64,000 nucleotides of DNA. Origin: CAMDTE01 sp034679985 (GTDB taxonomy: Bacteria > Bacteroidota > Bacteroidia > Flavobacteriales > Schleiferiaceae). The notes under the pieces were generated by a model. The model was not told the DNA's origin, ran no database searches, and worked only from the letters and a program-made list of their open reading frames with translations. The stretch lies in assembly GCA_034679985.1 (NCBI GenBank), contig JAXITR010000002.1:1-64000 (forward strand), in the 5' to 3' direction. Position 1 is the stretch's first letter; each line of letters starts with the position of its first letter. The translations under genes were made by a program, and so were the position numbers. Positions 56,149-64,000 of this stretch are shown here, piece after piece.

Positions 56149-57207
56149 ATGAATTTCCGCGAAACCCTCCTCATTACCGGCGGTGCCGGGTTCATCGGTT
56201 CCCACACGGTCCGACGCTTTCTACGCAACCCCGAAACGCGCGTGGTCAATGTGGACGCCCTGACCTACGCCGGGAATTTGGAGAATTTGGTGGACCTGGC
56301 GGAGGCCCCCAACTACGTGTTTGAGCGCGTGGACATCACGGACGCTGCCGAGGTGGCCCGGCTCTTTGCGCAGTACCGGCCCGATGGGGTGGTGCATTTG
56401 GCCGCAGAAAGCCACGTGGACCGGTCCATTGCGGACCCCATGGCCTTTGTGCGCACCAACGTGATCGGCACGGTGACTTTGCTGAACGCGGCGGTGGCCG
56501 CCTGGAAGGTCGATGGCTTTGCCGGCAAGCGCTTTTACCACATCAGCACGGACGAGGTCTTTGGCGCCCTCGGCGCAGAAGGTTACTTCACCGAAACCAC
56601 GCCGTACAGCCCCAACAGCCCCTACAGCGCAAGCAAGGCGGCGTCGGACCATTTTGTGCGCGCCTACCACGAGACCTACGGCCTGCCTGTGGTGCTGTCC
56701 AACTGCTCCAACAACTACGGCTCGCATCATTTTCCGGAAAAGTTGATTCCCTTGATGATTCACAACATCGTTGAAAAAAAGCCATTGCCCATTTACGGCG
56801 ACGGTCAGTACACCCGCGACTGGCTTTTTGTGGAAGACCACGCCACGGCCATCGAAACCGTTTACCGCTCCGGTGCACCCGGCGAAACCTACTGCATTGG
56901 CGGGTGGAACGAGTGGACCAACCTGGATTTGGTGCATTTATTGTGCGCCGTAATGGACGAGAAGCTAGGTCGGGCGGCAGGCGAAAGCGCCCAGCTCATC
57001 ACCTTTGTGAAAGACCGCCCCGGGCACGACAAGCGCTACGCCATTGACGCGTCCAAAATCGAACGCGAATTGGGCTGGAAGCCTTCCGTCACCTTTGAGG
57101 AAGGCCTGGCACGAACCGTCGATTGGTACCTGAACAACCCCGAATGGTTGGCCAACGTGACCAGCGGCGCCTACCAACAGTATTACGAAAAACAGTATTT
57201 GCGATGA
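56149..57207 (+). CDS. rfbB: dTDP-glucose 4,6-dehydratase
   Basis: Protein of 352 residues, an extended SDR that makes dTDP-4-keto-6-deoxyglucose. The NAD motif is LLITGGAGFIGSHTVRRF, followed by HLAAESHVDRSIADPMAFVR, which is diagnostic for RfbB/RmlB, the active-site TDEV in HISTDEVFGALG, and YSASKAASDHFVRAYHETYG with YxxxK. NNYGSHHFPEKLIPLMI and RDWLFVEDHATAIETVYRSG complete the family profile. No rmlA, rmlC or rmlD lies in the window, so the end sugar may be rhamnose or an aminosugar made with the DegT enzyme. The stop overlaps the next ATG. Confidence 0.96.
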   Translation: MNFRETLLITGGAGFIGSHTVRRFLRNPETRVVNVDALTYAGNLENLVDLAEAPNYVFERVDITDAAEVARLFAQYRPDGVVHLAAESHVDRSIADPMAFVRTNVIGTVTLLNAAVAAWKVDGFAGKRFYHISTDEVFGALGAEGYFTETTPYSPNSPYSASKAASDHFVRAYHETYGLPVVLSNCSNNYGSHHFPEKLIPLMIHNIVEKKPLPIYGDGQYTRDWLFVEDHATAIETVYRSGAPGETYCIGGWNEWTNLDLVHLLCAVMDEKLGRAAGESAQLITFVKDRPGHDKRYAIDASKIERELGWKPSVTFEEGLARTVDWYLNNPEWLANVTSGAYQQYYEKQYLR

Positions 57208-59303
57208 AAGCACTGTACGCATTGGCCCTGGTGGCAGCACCCTTTCTGGGCAAGGCCCAAGGCAATTCAAACGTTGGAACCGTTCCGACCGACCTCAAGC
57301 CCTTGACCGCGGAGACCCTGTGGAAATTGGGACGTGTTTCCCTGGAAGCCGTTAGCCCGGACGGAAGCCTTGCGTTATACGGCGTGGCCCGGTACGACGT
57401 GGCCGCCAACAAGGGCGAGCGCAACCTATTCACGGTAGACACCAAAAGCGGCATCGCCCGAGCGCTCACGGAAACGGAAGGAGCTGAAACCGATGCCTTT
57501 TTCCTGCGCGGAGGCGCGCGGGTGGGGTACCTGTACCAAGGCCAGTTGTGGTCCGTCGGGGTCAACGGAACGGACCGCAAACAGCACACCCAGTTTCCCG
57601 ACGGAATCTCCAACCTGAAGGTTCAGGAAACCAAAGACGGTCGCCTGTTGTGCGTGTTCACGGTGGTTCAAAAGGTGGGTACGGCTCCCACCGAGGGGCA
57701 CCCCAATTTCCCCAAAGCAGACTACAAAGCGTACAACGATCTGATGTACCGCCACTGGGACCACTGGACGGACAACTCCTACGAGCATCCGGCTTGGTCT
57801 TTACTGGACCTCAACGCCACTGCCCCCGCGGCGGCCTTTACGGACCTCCTGGAAGGTTTGGCCTATTCCTCTCCCGTGCCTCCCATGGGCGGGTCGGACG
57901 CCTACGCCATCAGCCCCGACGGCCGCTACATTGCCTACGTGTGCAAACGTCAGAACGGCAAGGAATTTGCCCTCAGCACCAACAGCCAAATCTATCTGCA
58001 CGATCGCGAATCTGGATCCACCACGGAGTTGCCCGGCCAGCCCGGTTACGAAAGCCAGCCGGCTTTTTCGCCCGACGGTTCGGTTTTGACGTACCTCTCC
58101 ATGCCCACGGACGGCTTTGAGTCCGACGTCAATCAGCTGTGGGCCGTGGCCCTGCGTTCCGGTCCCGGTGCGGGCCGCAACGCCGTGCGCTTGTTGGAGG
58201 AGGAGTACATCGAGTCTTACAAGTGGATCAATGCCAACACGTTGTTGTTTCAGTACGCCACCCAGGCTACCCAACAAATTGCGCGGGTTGATTTTGTTCC
58301 GCGTACGGCCGGGGGCATCCCCTCCGTCAAGAAGGTAACGCCGCTGACCGGCGGCGACTTCAACTACGGCGCCTTCGGCGCCGGCGGCACCACCGTCGTG
58401 GCCGAGCGCCAAGACATCAACCGAGCCAACGAATTGTTTGTTCTATCCTTGGGCGGCGGTGAGGCCAAGGCCCTGACCCACGTCAACGACACGGCCTACG
58501 ACGGCATTGCCAAGAGCAAGGTGCAGAAACGTTGGATCACCACCACCGACGGCAAGAAAATGCTGACTTGGGTGGTATTGCCCCCCAACTTCGACGAAAA
58601 GAAGAGTTACCCCGCTTTGCTGTACTGCCAGGGCGGCCCCCAAAGCGCCGTGTCGCAATTCTACTCCTTCCGCTGGAACTTCCAACTGATGGCCGCCAAC
58701 GGCTACGTGGTGGTGGCCCCCAACCGACGCGGCGTTCCCGGATTCGGCAAAGAATGGAACGAAGCCATCTCCGGCGATTGGGGCGGGCAGGCCATGAAGG
58801 ACTATTTGTCTGCCATCGACTCCGTTGCGAAAGAACCCTACGTCAACAAAGAAGCCCTGGGCGCCGTGGGCGCCAGCTACGGCGGATACTCCGTTTACAT
58901 GCTGGCCGGCATCCACGAAAACCGCTTCAAGGCCTTGATCAGCCACTGCGGCGTCTTTGATTTGCGCAGCATGTACCTCACCACGGAAGAAATGTTTTTC
59001 GCCAACCACGACATCGGCGGTCCCTACTGGGCACCCGCGCCTCCGGTGAGCTACGACCTCCACAACCCCAGCAACTACGTGGACCGCTGGAACGCCCCGC
59101 TGTTGGTCATCCACGGCGGACGGGACTACCGCGTTCCGGAAAGCCAAGGCATGATGGCCTACCAAGCCGCGCAACTGCGCAACGTGCCCAGCAGATTCGT
59201 GTATTTTCCCACGGAAGGACATTGGGTTTTGAAGCCGCAAAACGCCATGGTCTGGAACACGGAGTTCTTTGGTTGGTTGGATCAGTGGCTGAAAAAGCCG
59301 TGA
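57204..59303 (+). CDS. Secreted S9 prolyl oligopeptidase-family peptidase (DPP5-like)
   Basis: Protein of 699 residues with a signal peptide (MKALYALALVAAPFLGKAQG), so periplasmic or exported. Residues 45-450 are beta-propeller repeats with Asp-box-like SPDGRYIAYVC and SPDGSVLTYLS. The hydrolase domain has the nucleophile in GAVGASYGGYSVYM, the Asp in VIHGGRDYRVPESQ and the His in FPTEGHWVLKPQ. This arrangement fits dipeptidyl peptidases of family S9C. The ATG at 57204 overlaps the rfbB stop (ATGA), and its stop overlaps the next GTG (GTGA), so it is part of the same transcript as the nucleotide-sugar genes. Confidence 0.93.
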   Translation: MKALYALALVAAPFLGKAQGNSNVGTVPTDLKPLTAETLWKLGRVSLEAVSPDGSLALYGVARYDVAANKGERNLFTVDTKSGIARALTETEGAETDAFFLRGGARVGYLYQGQLWSVGVNGTDRKQHTQFPDGISNLKVQETKDGRLLCVFTVVQKVGTAPTEGHPNFPKADYKAYNDLMYRHWDHWTDNSYEHPAWSLLDLNATAPAAAFTDLLEGLAYSSPVPPMGGSDAYAISPDGRYIAYVCKRQNGKEFALSTNSQIYLHDRESGSTTELPGQPGYESQPAFSPDGSVLTYLSMPTDGFESDVNQLWAVALRSGPGAGRNAVRLLEEEYIESYKWINANTLLFQYATQATQQIARVDFVPRTAGGIPSVKKVTPLTGGDFNYGAFGAGGTTVVAERQDINRANELFVLSLGGGEAKALTHVNDTAYDGIAKSKVQKRWITTTDGKKMLTWVVLPPNFDEKKSYPALLYCQGGPQSAVSQFYSFRWNFQLMAANGYVVVAPNRRGVPGFGKEWNEAISGDWGGQAMKDYLSAIDSVAKEPYVNKEALGAVGASYGGYSVYMLAGIHENRFKALISHCGVFDLRSMYLTTEEMFFANHDIGGPYWAPAPPVSYDLHNPSNYVDRWNAPLLVIHGGRDYRVPESQGMMAYQAAQLRNVPSRFVYFPTEGHWVLKPQNAMVWNTEFFGWLDQWLKKP

Positions 59304-60544
59304 CGCCCTGGGTTGCCGGTACCTTGCCGTGCGGTCTGCGTTGGGTGCACCAAGAAACGGCGGCACCCACGGGGCACATTGGTTTGATCGTACGGGCCGG
59401 AACCCGCGACGAAGGTCCGGACGAACCCGGGTTGGCGCACTTCATTGAGCACCTCCTGTTCAAGGGCACCGCAAAACGCAAACCGTTCCACCTCCTGTCC
59501 AAGATTGAGGACGCTGGGGGCGAGCTGAATGCCTACACCGGCAAGGAAGACACCACCGTCTACGCCAGTTTCCTGGCGGAAAATTACCCGGCCGCGTTGG
59601 ACGTTCTGCTGGACATTGCCTTCCGATCGGTCTTTCCGGAGAAGGAGCTGAAGAAAGAACAAGAGGTTATTGCGGACGAAATCGACGCCTACCTGGATGC
59701 TCCGTCGGAGTTGATTTTTGACGATTTTGAAGAACTCCTTTTTGCGGGGCATGCTTTGGGCCACAACATTTTGGGCACCAAAGAGTCGTTGCAAACGTTT
59801 ACCCGCGAGCAAGTGCTGCGTTTTGTGCGCACGCACTACGTGCCCGCAAACATGGTCCTGTCTTCCGTGGGCCGGATTTCCGCCGCCCGTCTGGAGCGCC
59901 TTTTGCTTCGTTTGACGGCCGACTTGCCGGAGTCCCTAAATGCCCCCGTACCCCAAAGATCCCCTGCACCTTCGTATGCGCCAGTGCAAAAAACCGGCCG
60001 CGATACCCACCAGTGCCACGTGGTGCTGGGAAGCAGGGCCCTTTCTGTCCACGATCCCGCTCTGACCACAGGCGTGTTGCTGAACAACGTGTTGGGCGGT
60101 CCGGCCATGAGCAGCCGCTTGAACTTGAACATTCGGGAGCGCTACGGCATTGCCTACCAAATCGAGAGTTTTTTCACCCCGTACTCGGATACCGGCTTGC
60201 AAGGCGTGTACGTGGGCACGGATTCCGACGCCGTGGACCGAGCTGTGCGTTTGATCCACAAGGAATTGCGTCACTTGCGTGAAGTCCCCTTGGGCGTGGT
60301 GCAACTGGCCAAAGCCAAGCAGCAACTGTTGGGTCAGATGGCCCTCGCCCAGGAAAGTCCGGGTGCGTGGATGACGGCTTTGGGACGATCCTATCTACTG
60401 TTCAACCGCATGGAAACCTTTGACGAGATTCGCGCCAAGGTAAACGCCGTTACGGCTCACGACGTGCAGGAGCTGGCCAATCGCTGGTACGATCCTGCCC
60501 AACTGACCACCCTCGTGTACGAACCTACCGACGAAGACGAATAG
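59300..60544 (+). CDS. M16-family zinc metallopeptidase
   Basis: Protein of 414 residues with the inverzincin motif HxxEH at residues 47-51 in LAHFIEHLLFKGT, and the third zinc ligand region KEQEVIADEIDAYLD about 75 residues later. The N-terminal sequence TLPCGLRWVHQETAAPTGHI is typical of bacterial single-domain M16B peptidases. It has no signal peptide. The GTG at 59300 overlaps the preceding stop (GTGA); upstream GTG codons in frame would extend it without support. It probably clears short peptides in the cytoplasm, perhaps as a partner to the secreted S9 enzyme by co-expression. Confidence 0.93.
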   Translation: MTPWVAGTLPCGLRWVHQETAAPTGHIGLIVRAGTRDEGPDEPGLAHFIEHLLFKGTAKRKPFHLLSKIEDAGGELNAYTGKEDTTVYASFLAENYPAALDVLLDIAFRSVFPEKELKKEQEVIADEIDAYLDAPSELIFDDFEELLFAGHALGHNILGTKESLQTFTREQVLRFVRTHYVPANMVLSSVGRISAARLERLLLRLTADLPESLNAPVPQRSPAPSYAPVQKTGRDTHQCHVVLGSRALSVHDPALTTGVLLNNVLGGPAMSSRLNLNIRERYGIAYQIESFFTPYSDTGLQGVYVGTDSDAVDRAVRLIHKELRHLREVPLGVVQLAKAKQQLLGQMALAQESPGAWMTALGRSYLLFNRMETFDEIRAKVNAVTAHDVQELANRWYDPAQLTTLVYEPTDEDE

Positions 60545-60555
60545 ATTCAAGCCCC

Positions 60556-61212
60556 ATGGAATTTTTACCCGAAAATATTGATCGGTACGCCGGTCTTTGG
60601 ACCGAGCCGGCGTCGGAATTACTGCAGCGCATTGAGCGCGAAACCTGGCAGGAAGTGTTGATGCCGCGCATGCTCAGCGGCCACCAGCAAGGGCGTTTTC
60701 TCAGCCTCATCAGCCACCTGATGCACCCCAAACGCATCCTGGAAATCGGCACCTACACCGGCTACAGCGCGCTTTGTTTGGCGGAGGGAATGGCGCCGGA
60801 CGGCGTTTTGCACACCATAGACATCAACGAAGAATTGGAGAACCGGGTTCGTGGGTACTTCAACGCCTCCGGCAAAGGCGATCAATTGCACCTGCACGTG
60901 GGTGCGGCCTTGGACGTCTTGGCAACCGCAGACTGGGCCCGTGAGCCGTGGGATTTTGTCTTCATCGACGCCGACAAAGAAAACTACAGCGCGTACTACA
61001 ACGCTGTAGTGGATCGCGTGCGTCCGGGGGGATTGATCGTAGCAGACAACGTGCTGTGGAGCGGCAAGGTGGCGGACCCGCAAGAGCAAGATTCAGAAAC
61101 GGAAGGACTGCGGGCGTACGTGGCGCACGCCCAAAAAGACCCCCGCGTGGTGCACCAATTGCTTCCGTTTCGGGACGGGTTGAGCGTCAGCCGTCGAGTC
61201 GCTCGGCCGTAA
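60556..61212 (+). CDS. SAM-dependent O-methyltransferase (COMT-like, family 3)
   Basis: Protein of 218 residues. The SAM-binding motif I is RILEIGTYTGYSALCLAEGM, followed by LHTIDINEELENRVRGYFNA, and the metal-binding Asp region WDFVFIDADKENYSAYYNAV. RPGGLIVADNVLWSGKVADP is typical of caffeoyl-CoA O-methyltransferase-like enzymes. The acceptor is unknown; in Bacteroidota such proteins are often annotated only as O-methyltransferase. It is the last plus-strand gene of the long transcript, and its 3' end overlaps the DUF4286 gene by 26 bases on the other strand. Confidence 0.94.
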   Translation: MEFLPENIDRYAGLWTEPASELLQRIERETWQEVLMPRMLSGHQQGRFLSLISHLMHPKRILEIGTYTGYSALCLAEGMAPDGVLHTIDINEELENRVRGYFNASGKGDQLHLHVGAALDVLATADWAREPWDFVFIDADKENYSAYYNAVVDRVRPGGLIVADNVLWSGKVADPQEQDSETEGLRAYVAHAQKDPRVVHQLLPFRDGLSVSRRVARP

Positions 61213-61516
61213 ACTCGTTCTGGATTTCCAGCAACGTGCGGAAAGCCACGAATTTGCCGCCAAAGCGTTCTTCCGTCTGCCTGCGCAGCCCGGGTGCATA
61301 CAGTTCCTGGTACAGCTGAAAGTCTTCCATCAGGGCAAATCGGTACTGAATGGAGTAGGTGGTGCCGGTTTCCTCCTCCACCAAAACGCGGGTGAACCGA
61401 CAGTCCAAAAATTGGCCCGTGGACAAGACTTCCGGAATGTGGACCTCCAGCATCCAATCCTTCCAAAGGGCGTGTGCGGAGTCGTCGATGTTGACGGTAA
61501 CGTTGTAGACGTACAT
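61187..61516 (-). CDS. DUF4286 family protein
   Basis: Protein of 109 residues with no signal peptide. MYVYNVTVNIDDSAHALWKD, WMLEVHIPEVLSTGQFLDCR and GGKFVAFRTLLEIQNEF match the DUF4286 family, a small ferredoxin-like fold protein of unknown function found across Bacteroidota next to TPR genes or rsmA. The ATG shares its A with the stop of the upstream TPR gene (TGATG), so translation is coupled. The start is chosen over a longer in-frame extension because the family begins at this Met. Confidence 0.9.
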   Translation of the reverse strand: MYVYNVTVNIDDSAHALWKDWMLEVHIPEVLSTGQFLDCRFTRVLVEEETGTTYSIQYRFALMEDFQLYQELYAPGLRRQTEERFGGKFVAFRTLLEIQNEFTAERLDG

Positions 61517-63348
61517 CAGTTGGCGGTTTTTGGGCCCGGTCGGTAGCGCTGGCGAGCCAGCTCGGACCAATACGAGTCCGGGTAGATTTCCATTAAACGA
61601 AGATACAGAGCACGGGCTTCGTCGGCCCGACTCCCCCCAGAGTTGGCCACAATTTGCGCCCACTCCCACAAAGCATCGTCGCCCAGGGCATGCCGTTCCG
61701 GCCATTCCACAAGCGGCCGATAGGCCGCCTCAGTTTGTGCGGTGTTTCCTTGGTCCCGGTTCCAACGCGCCCAAGCCAGGGCCGCGTGGAAGTACAGCGG
61801 ATTGGATGGGGGCAGGGCACGCACCAACGAATCCAGAATCCGGCCAGCGGCGGCCTCGCTTCGCTCGGCCCGCAGCAGTTCTGCGCGGGCAAACGGACGC
61901 AACGACGCGCCGGTGGAATCCTCCGCCAGAATCTCGTCCAGCAGCTGCGTACGCGCCAGCGCGTCGTTCGCAATTTTCTTCGACGTACTCGTCTTCAGCA
62001 CCTCCCACTGCGTTTTGGCCCAGGCGATGTCCCCGGTTAAGTAAGCCACCCGCGCCTTGCGAAAAGCCGCTTCGTCCCCCAAGGGGTTTCCACCAAAGTC
62101 TTGGGCCACCTCCGCATACCGCATCAGCGCGGAAAAGGGCGCTCCCAAGAGCAAATCCAAATCCCCCAAAAACAAGACCACGGAACCCCGCAACGGATCG
62201 TTGTCCGGGAGTCGGTCCGGAACCCCATCCAGCACGCGTACGGCAGAATCGCTTTTGTTCCATCCGGCCACCAAAACCTGCGCCAAGGCCAATCGGGCCG
62301 ACGGTTCCCAGCCGGCGGGCCATCCGGATTGCGGCTGCAAACCCAAGTTTAAGGTGCGGCGAAGTTCCGCATACCGCTCCGGGCGTTTTCCCTGCAAAGA
62401 CCATAGGGCCTCGTGTGATTCCCGGGCAAACGGCATTTGCACCCCCGCCAGAATCAGGTAGCCGTAGCATTGCTCCGCGGCATCCCATCGTTCCGCATTT
62501 TCTGCGGCACGCCCCAACTGGTAGATTGCCAAGCGCTGGGCGGGCTCCCCTCCAGACCGACGGTCCAACGCCTTCAATTGGACCAAGGCGTCGTCAAACA
62601 ACTGCTCCTGGATGTAGCACCACACCAAAAAATCCTCGTGCGGAAGTGAATTCCCCAACTGCAGCCGCCCAATCAAGGCGTCGTACAGCAATTCCGCGCG
62701 CGGAATCCGTCCGTTCTCGTCCAACGAGTTGGACAGAAACATTTGCAAAGTAGCCACGAAACCGGGGTTTTCGTCCAGCAACTGAACGTAACCGCGGTAG
62801 ACGTTGGGCAGGTCGCCCAAATCTGCCCAGAGCAGTACTTTTTGGTAGGTGAACCGCATGCCCGGCACGGCGCTCTCTGCTGCTTCCAAAACAGCAACGG
62901 CCTCGGCAAAAAGACCGTAGGATTTGAAACGATCGGATAGGGGAGAAGCGTTGCCCGGTTGCAGGGCCGCACCCGCCGCGGCGGACTTTAGGGCTGCGGC
63001 ATAGTCTTCGGTGCGCCCCATTTTTTTGCAAACGTAGGCTTCGTCTGCGGTGTAGAAAAGTGCGCGGTTGCGCATGCGTTTGGCGTGCCGGTCAACGACT
63101 TTGCGTGCTTCGTCGCCGCGTTCTGCTTGGAGCAGCAATCCAATCAACGCCTGCAGTCGCTCGTCGTTGGGCTGGTCCTTGTAAGCTGTTTCAGCTACCG
63201 CCAGCAAACTGTCTATCGACGGCGGAACAGCGCCAACAATACCGGTCGGAGCACGACGAACCTTGTTTTGGGTTTCCCCTGGGGATTGAGCCCTAGCCCC
63301 TCCAGCGGACAGGGCCGTCCAAACAACCAGCAGGAACAGGGACCTCAT
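61516..63348 (-). CDS. Large TPR-repeat secreted protein
   Basis: Protein of 610 residues with a signal peptide (MRSLFLLVVWTALSAGGARA, cleavage near ARAQS). The rest is helical with tetratricopeptide-like repeats, e.g. LQALIGLLLQAERGDEARKV, PRAELLYDALIGRLQLGNS and DEAAFRKARVAYLTGDIAWA. Regions near 330-400 keep motifs seen in Bacteroidota TPR proteins upstream of DUF4286. It should act as a periplasmic or outer-membrane scaffold. The start at 63348 overlaps the stop of the preceding lipoprotein gene (ATGA). Function is unknown. Confidence 0.85.
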   Translation of the reverse strand: MRSLFLLVVWTALSAGGARAQSPGETQNKVRRAPTGIVGAVPPSIDSLLAVAETAYKDQPNDERLQALIGLLLQAERGDEARKVVDRHAKRMRNRALFYTADEAYVCKKMGRTEDYAAALKSAAAGAALQPGNASPLSDRFKSYGLFAEAVAVLEAAESAVPGMRFTYQKVLLWADLGDLPNVYRGYVQLLDENPGFVATLQMFLSNSLDENGRIPRAELLYDALIGRLQLGNSLPHEDFLVWCYIQEQLFDDALVQLKALDRRSGGEPAQRLAIYQLGRAAENAERWDAAEQCYGYLILAGVQMPFARESHEALWSLQGKRPERYAELRRTLNLGLQPQSGWPAGWEPSARLALAQVLVAGWNKSDSAVRVLDGVPDRLPDNDPLRGSVVLFLGDLDLLLGAPFSALMRYAEVAQDFGGNPLGDEAAFRKARVAYLTGDIAWAKTQWEVLKTSTSKKIANDALARTQLLDEILAEDSTGASLRPFARAELLRAERSEAAAGRILDSLVRALPPSNPLYFHAALAWARWNRDQGNTAQTEAAYRPLVEWPERHALGDDALWEWAQIVANSGGSRADEARALYLRLMEIYPDSYWSELARQRYRPGPKTAN

Positions 63349-63896
63349 TTCGGACTGCCCCACTGGGCAAAGTGGTCTTCCATGCGGACGTTCAAACTGT
63401 CAGCCTTGTCCAAGCACCATTGCGCGGCGTGCATTCGGGAGCGGGCGTCTTGGAGCACCGCCCACAGGGCACCTTCTTCGTCCCGCAGGTAAACCCGGCC
63501 TTGCGCCGTATCCAGGTATTCCGTGCGCACGTCGTGGGCCAGGCTTTTCAATCGTGCGGATCCGGCGGTTAAGGCGCCCATCCAAACGCGTCGCTGAGCT
63601 TGAAATTTAAAGAGGTTTTTCGCAGACCGGTCCAGCGTCGTTCCGTCGGACACCACCACGTCTCGCTTGCTGCTGTCTGCAGCGTATGGAGCCAACCGCT
63701 CTAAGTTGACGCGGTATACGATCAGCGCGTTTTCCACCGCCAAACTGTCCACAGCGGCCAGGCTGTCGTGCAAAGCTTCCACTTTTTCCCGCAGCGCCAA
63801 GGCATCCGCTTCCACCTCAGATGAAGCGCTGCACCCCACCGCACCCACCACAAGGATCGCCAGTGAAAGGCCCGTGAGAAAGGGTATAAACTTCAT
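63345..63896 (-). CDS. Small lipoprotein of unknown function
   Basis: Protein of 183 residues with the signal KFIPFLTGLSLAILVVGAVG and a lipobox Cys at about 22, so it is probably anchored to a membrane. The mature part is mostly helical and charged, with a coiled-coil-like segment near the N-terminus (ADALALREKVEALHDSLAAV). No known family is apparent. It lies between serS and the TPR gene in an order common among Flavobacteria. The start at 63896 places the signal peptide at the N-terminus; upstream in-frame Met codons fall inside serS. Confidence 0.8.
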   Translation of the reverse strand: MKFIPFLTGLSLAILVVGAVGCSASSEVEADALALREKVEALHDSLAAVDSLAVENALIVYRVNLERLAPYAADSSKRDVVVSDGTTLDRSAKNLFKFQAQRRVWMGALTAGSARLKSLAHDVRTEYLDTAQGRVYLRDEEGALWAVLQDARSRMHAAQWCLDKADSLNVRMEDHFAQWGSPK

Positions 63897-63906
63897 AGTG
63901 AGCTGC

Positions 63907-64000
63907 TTAAGAAATTCGGTCAAAGCCCGTGTACGGCACCAAAGCCGACGGAATTCGGATTCCGTTTTCATCCTGGTGGTTTTCCAACAGCGCAGCCACC
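63907..64000 (-). CDS. serS: Seryl-tRNA synthetase, C-terminal end (gene leaves right edge)
   Basis: The last 30 codons are visible and the gene continues beyond the right edge. They read VAALLENHQDENGIRIPSAL then VPYTGFDRIS, which matches the C-terminal part of SerRS (family members have ENxQ then P.L.PY). SerRS charges tRNA-Ser with serine. The stop TAA is at 63907-63909. The downstream lipoprotein starts 10 bases later on the same strand, so the two are probably co-transcribed. Confidence 0.85.
   Translation of the reverse strand, partial: VAALLENHQDENGIRIPSALVPYTGFDRIS

Overview
The window looks like core chromosome of a GC-rich member of the Bacteroidota, most like Flavobacteriia in gene content and order. 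Pointers are a SusC/SusD pair, the type IX secretion regulator PorX, a cargo protein with a T9SS C-terminal sorting domain, a fused LpxC/FabZ, DUF4286 and DUF4258 family proteins, and many TAnnTTTG-type -7 promoter boxes. The family or genus cannot be fixed from the sequence alone. I see no tRNA, rRNA, CRISPR array, insertion sequence or integrase.

Layout. 1-900: end of a LysM protein and an AT-rich orphan lipoprotein. 0.9-8.6 kb: RNase HII (running without a stop into a lipoprotein) and a surface-polysaccharide locus (GT4 glycosyltransferase, Wzx-like flippase, sulfotransferase, Wzz-like and Wzy/WaaL-like proteins). 8.6-13.1 kb: SusC (with an apparent frameshift) and SusD, closed by two strong terminators. 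13.3-18.9 kb (minus strand): HD hydrolase, small unknown protein, lpxD, lpxC/fabZ, lpxA, an ABC ATPase and efp, i.e. lipid A synthesis. 18.9-22.5 kb: porX, tsaE, an alanine dehydrogenase-like protein, DUF4258. 22.6-26.5 kb: proline dehydrogenase diverging from aroB-aroA. 26.4-28.4 kb: two very tryptophan-rich envelope proteins with overlapping genes. 28.5-32.1 kb: LytS-type sensor kinase and LytTR regulator. 32.2-34.7 kb: purE, purK, a SprT-like protein and a tiny candidate lipoprotein. 34.7-36.2 kb: MlaE/MlaF-like lipid transporter. 36.2-38.9 kb: kynureninase and kynurenine monooxygenase, diverging from gcvP (38.9-41.8 kb). 42-44 kb: T9SS cargo. 44.1-46.4 kb: nth, bcp, recA. 46.4-49.5 kb: TPR lipoprotein and oligopeptidase B. 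49.5-51.5 kb: outer-membrane protein and waaA. 51.6-57.2 kb: nucleotide-sugar operon (DegT aminotransferase, ugd, uxs, galE, rfbB), continuing into an S9 peptidase, an M16 peptidase and an O-methyltransferase. 61.2-64 kb (minus): DUF4286, TPR protein, lipoprotein and the 3' end of serS.

The dominant theme is envelope biogenesis: lipid A and Kdo transfer, lipid trafficking, a polysaccharide export and polymerisation locus, a separate nucleotide-sugar supply operon, and T9SS control and cargo. Operons are tight, with many ATGA, GTGA or TGATG overlaps.

I did not find a clearly new multi-gene system. The most unusual points are: -7 promoter boxes that end only 4-6 nt before start codons at about ten genes, suggesting widespread leaderless transcription; an RNase HII ORF lacking a stop before a lipoprotein; a 39-codon lipoprotein-like ORF coupled by GTGA to a SprT-like gene; an endonuclease III with no iron-sulfur cysteines; and a pair of proteins with about 10% tryptophan whose genes overlap by 163 nt.
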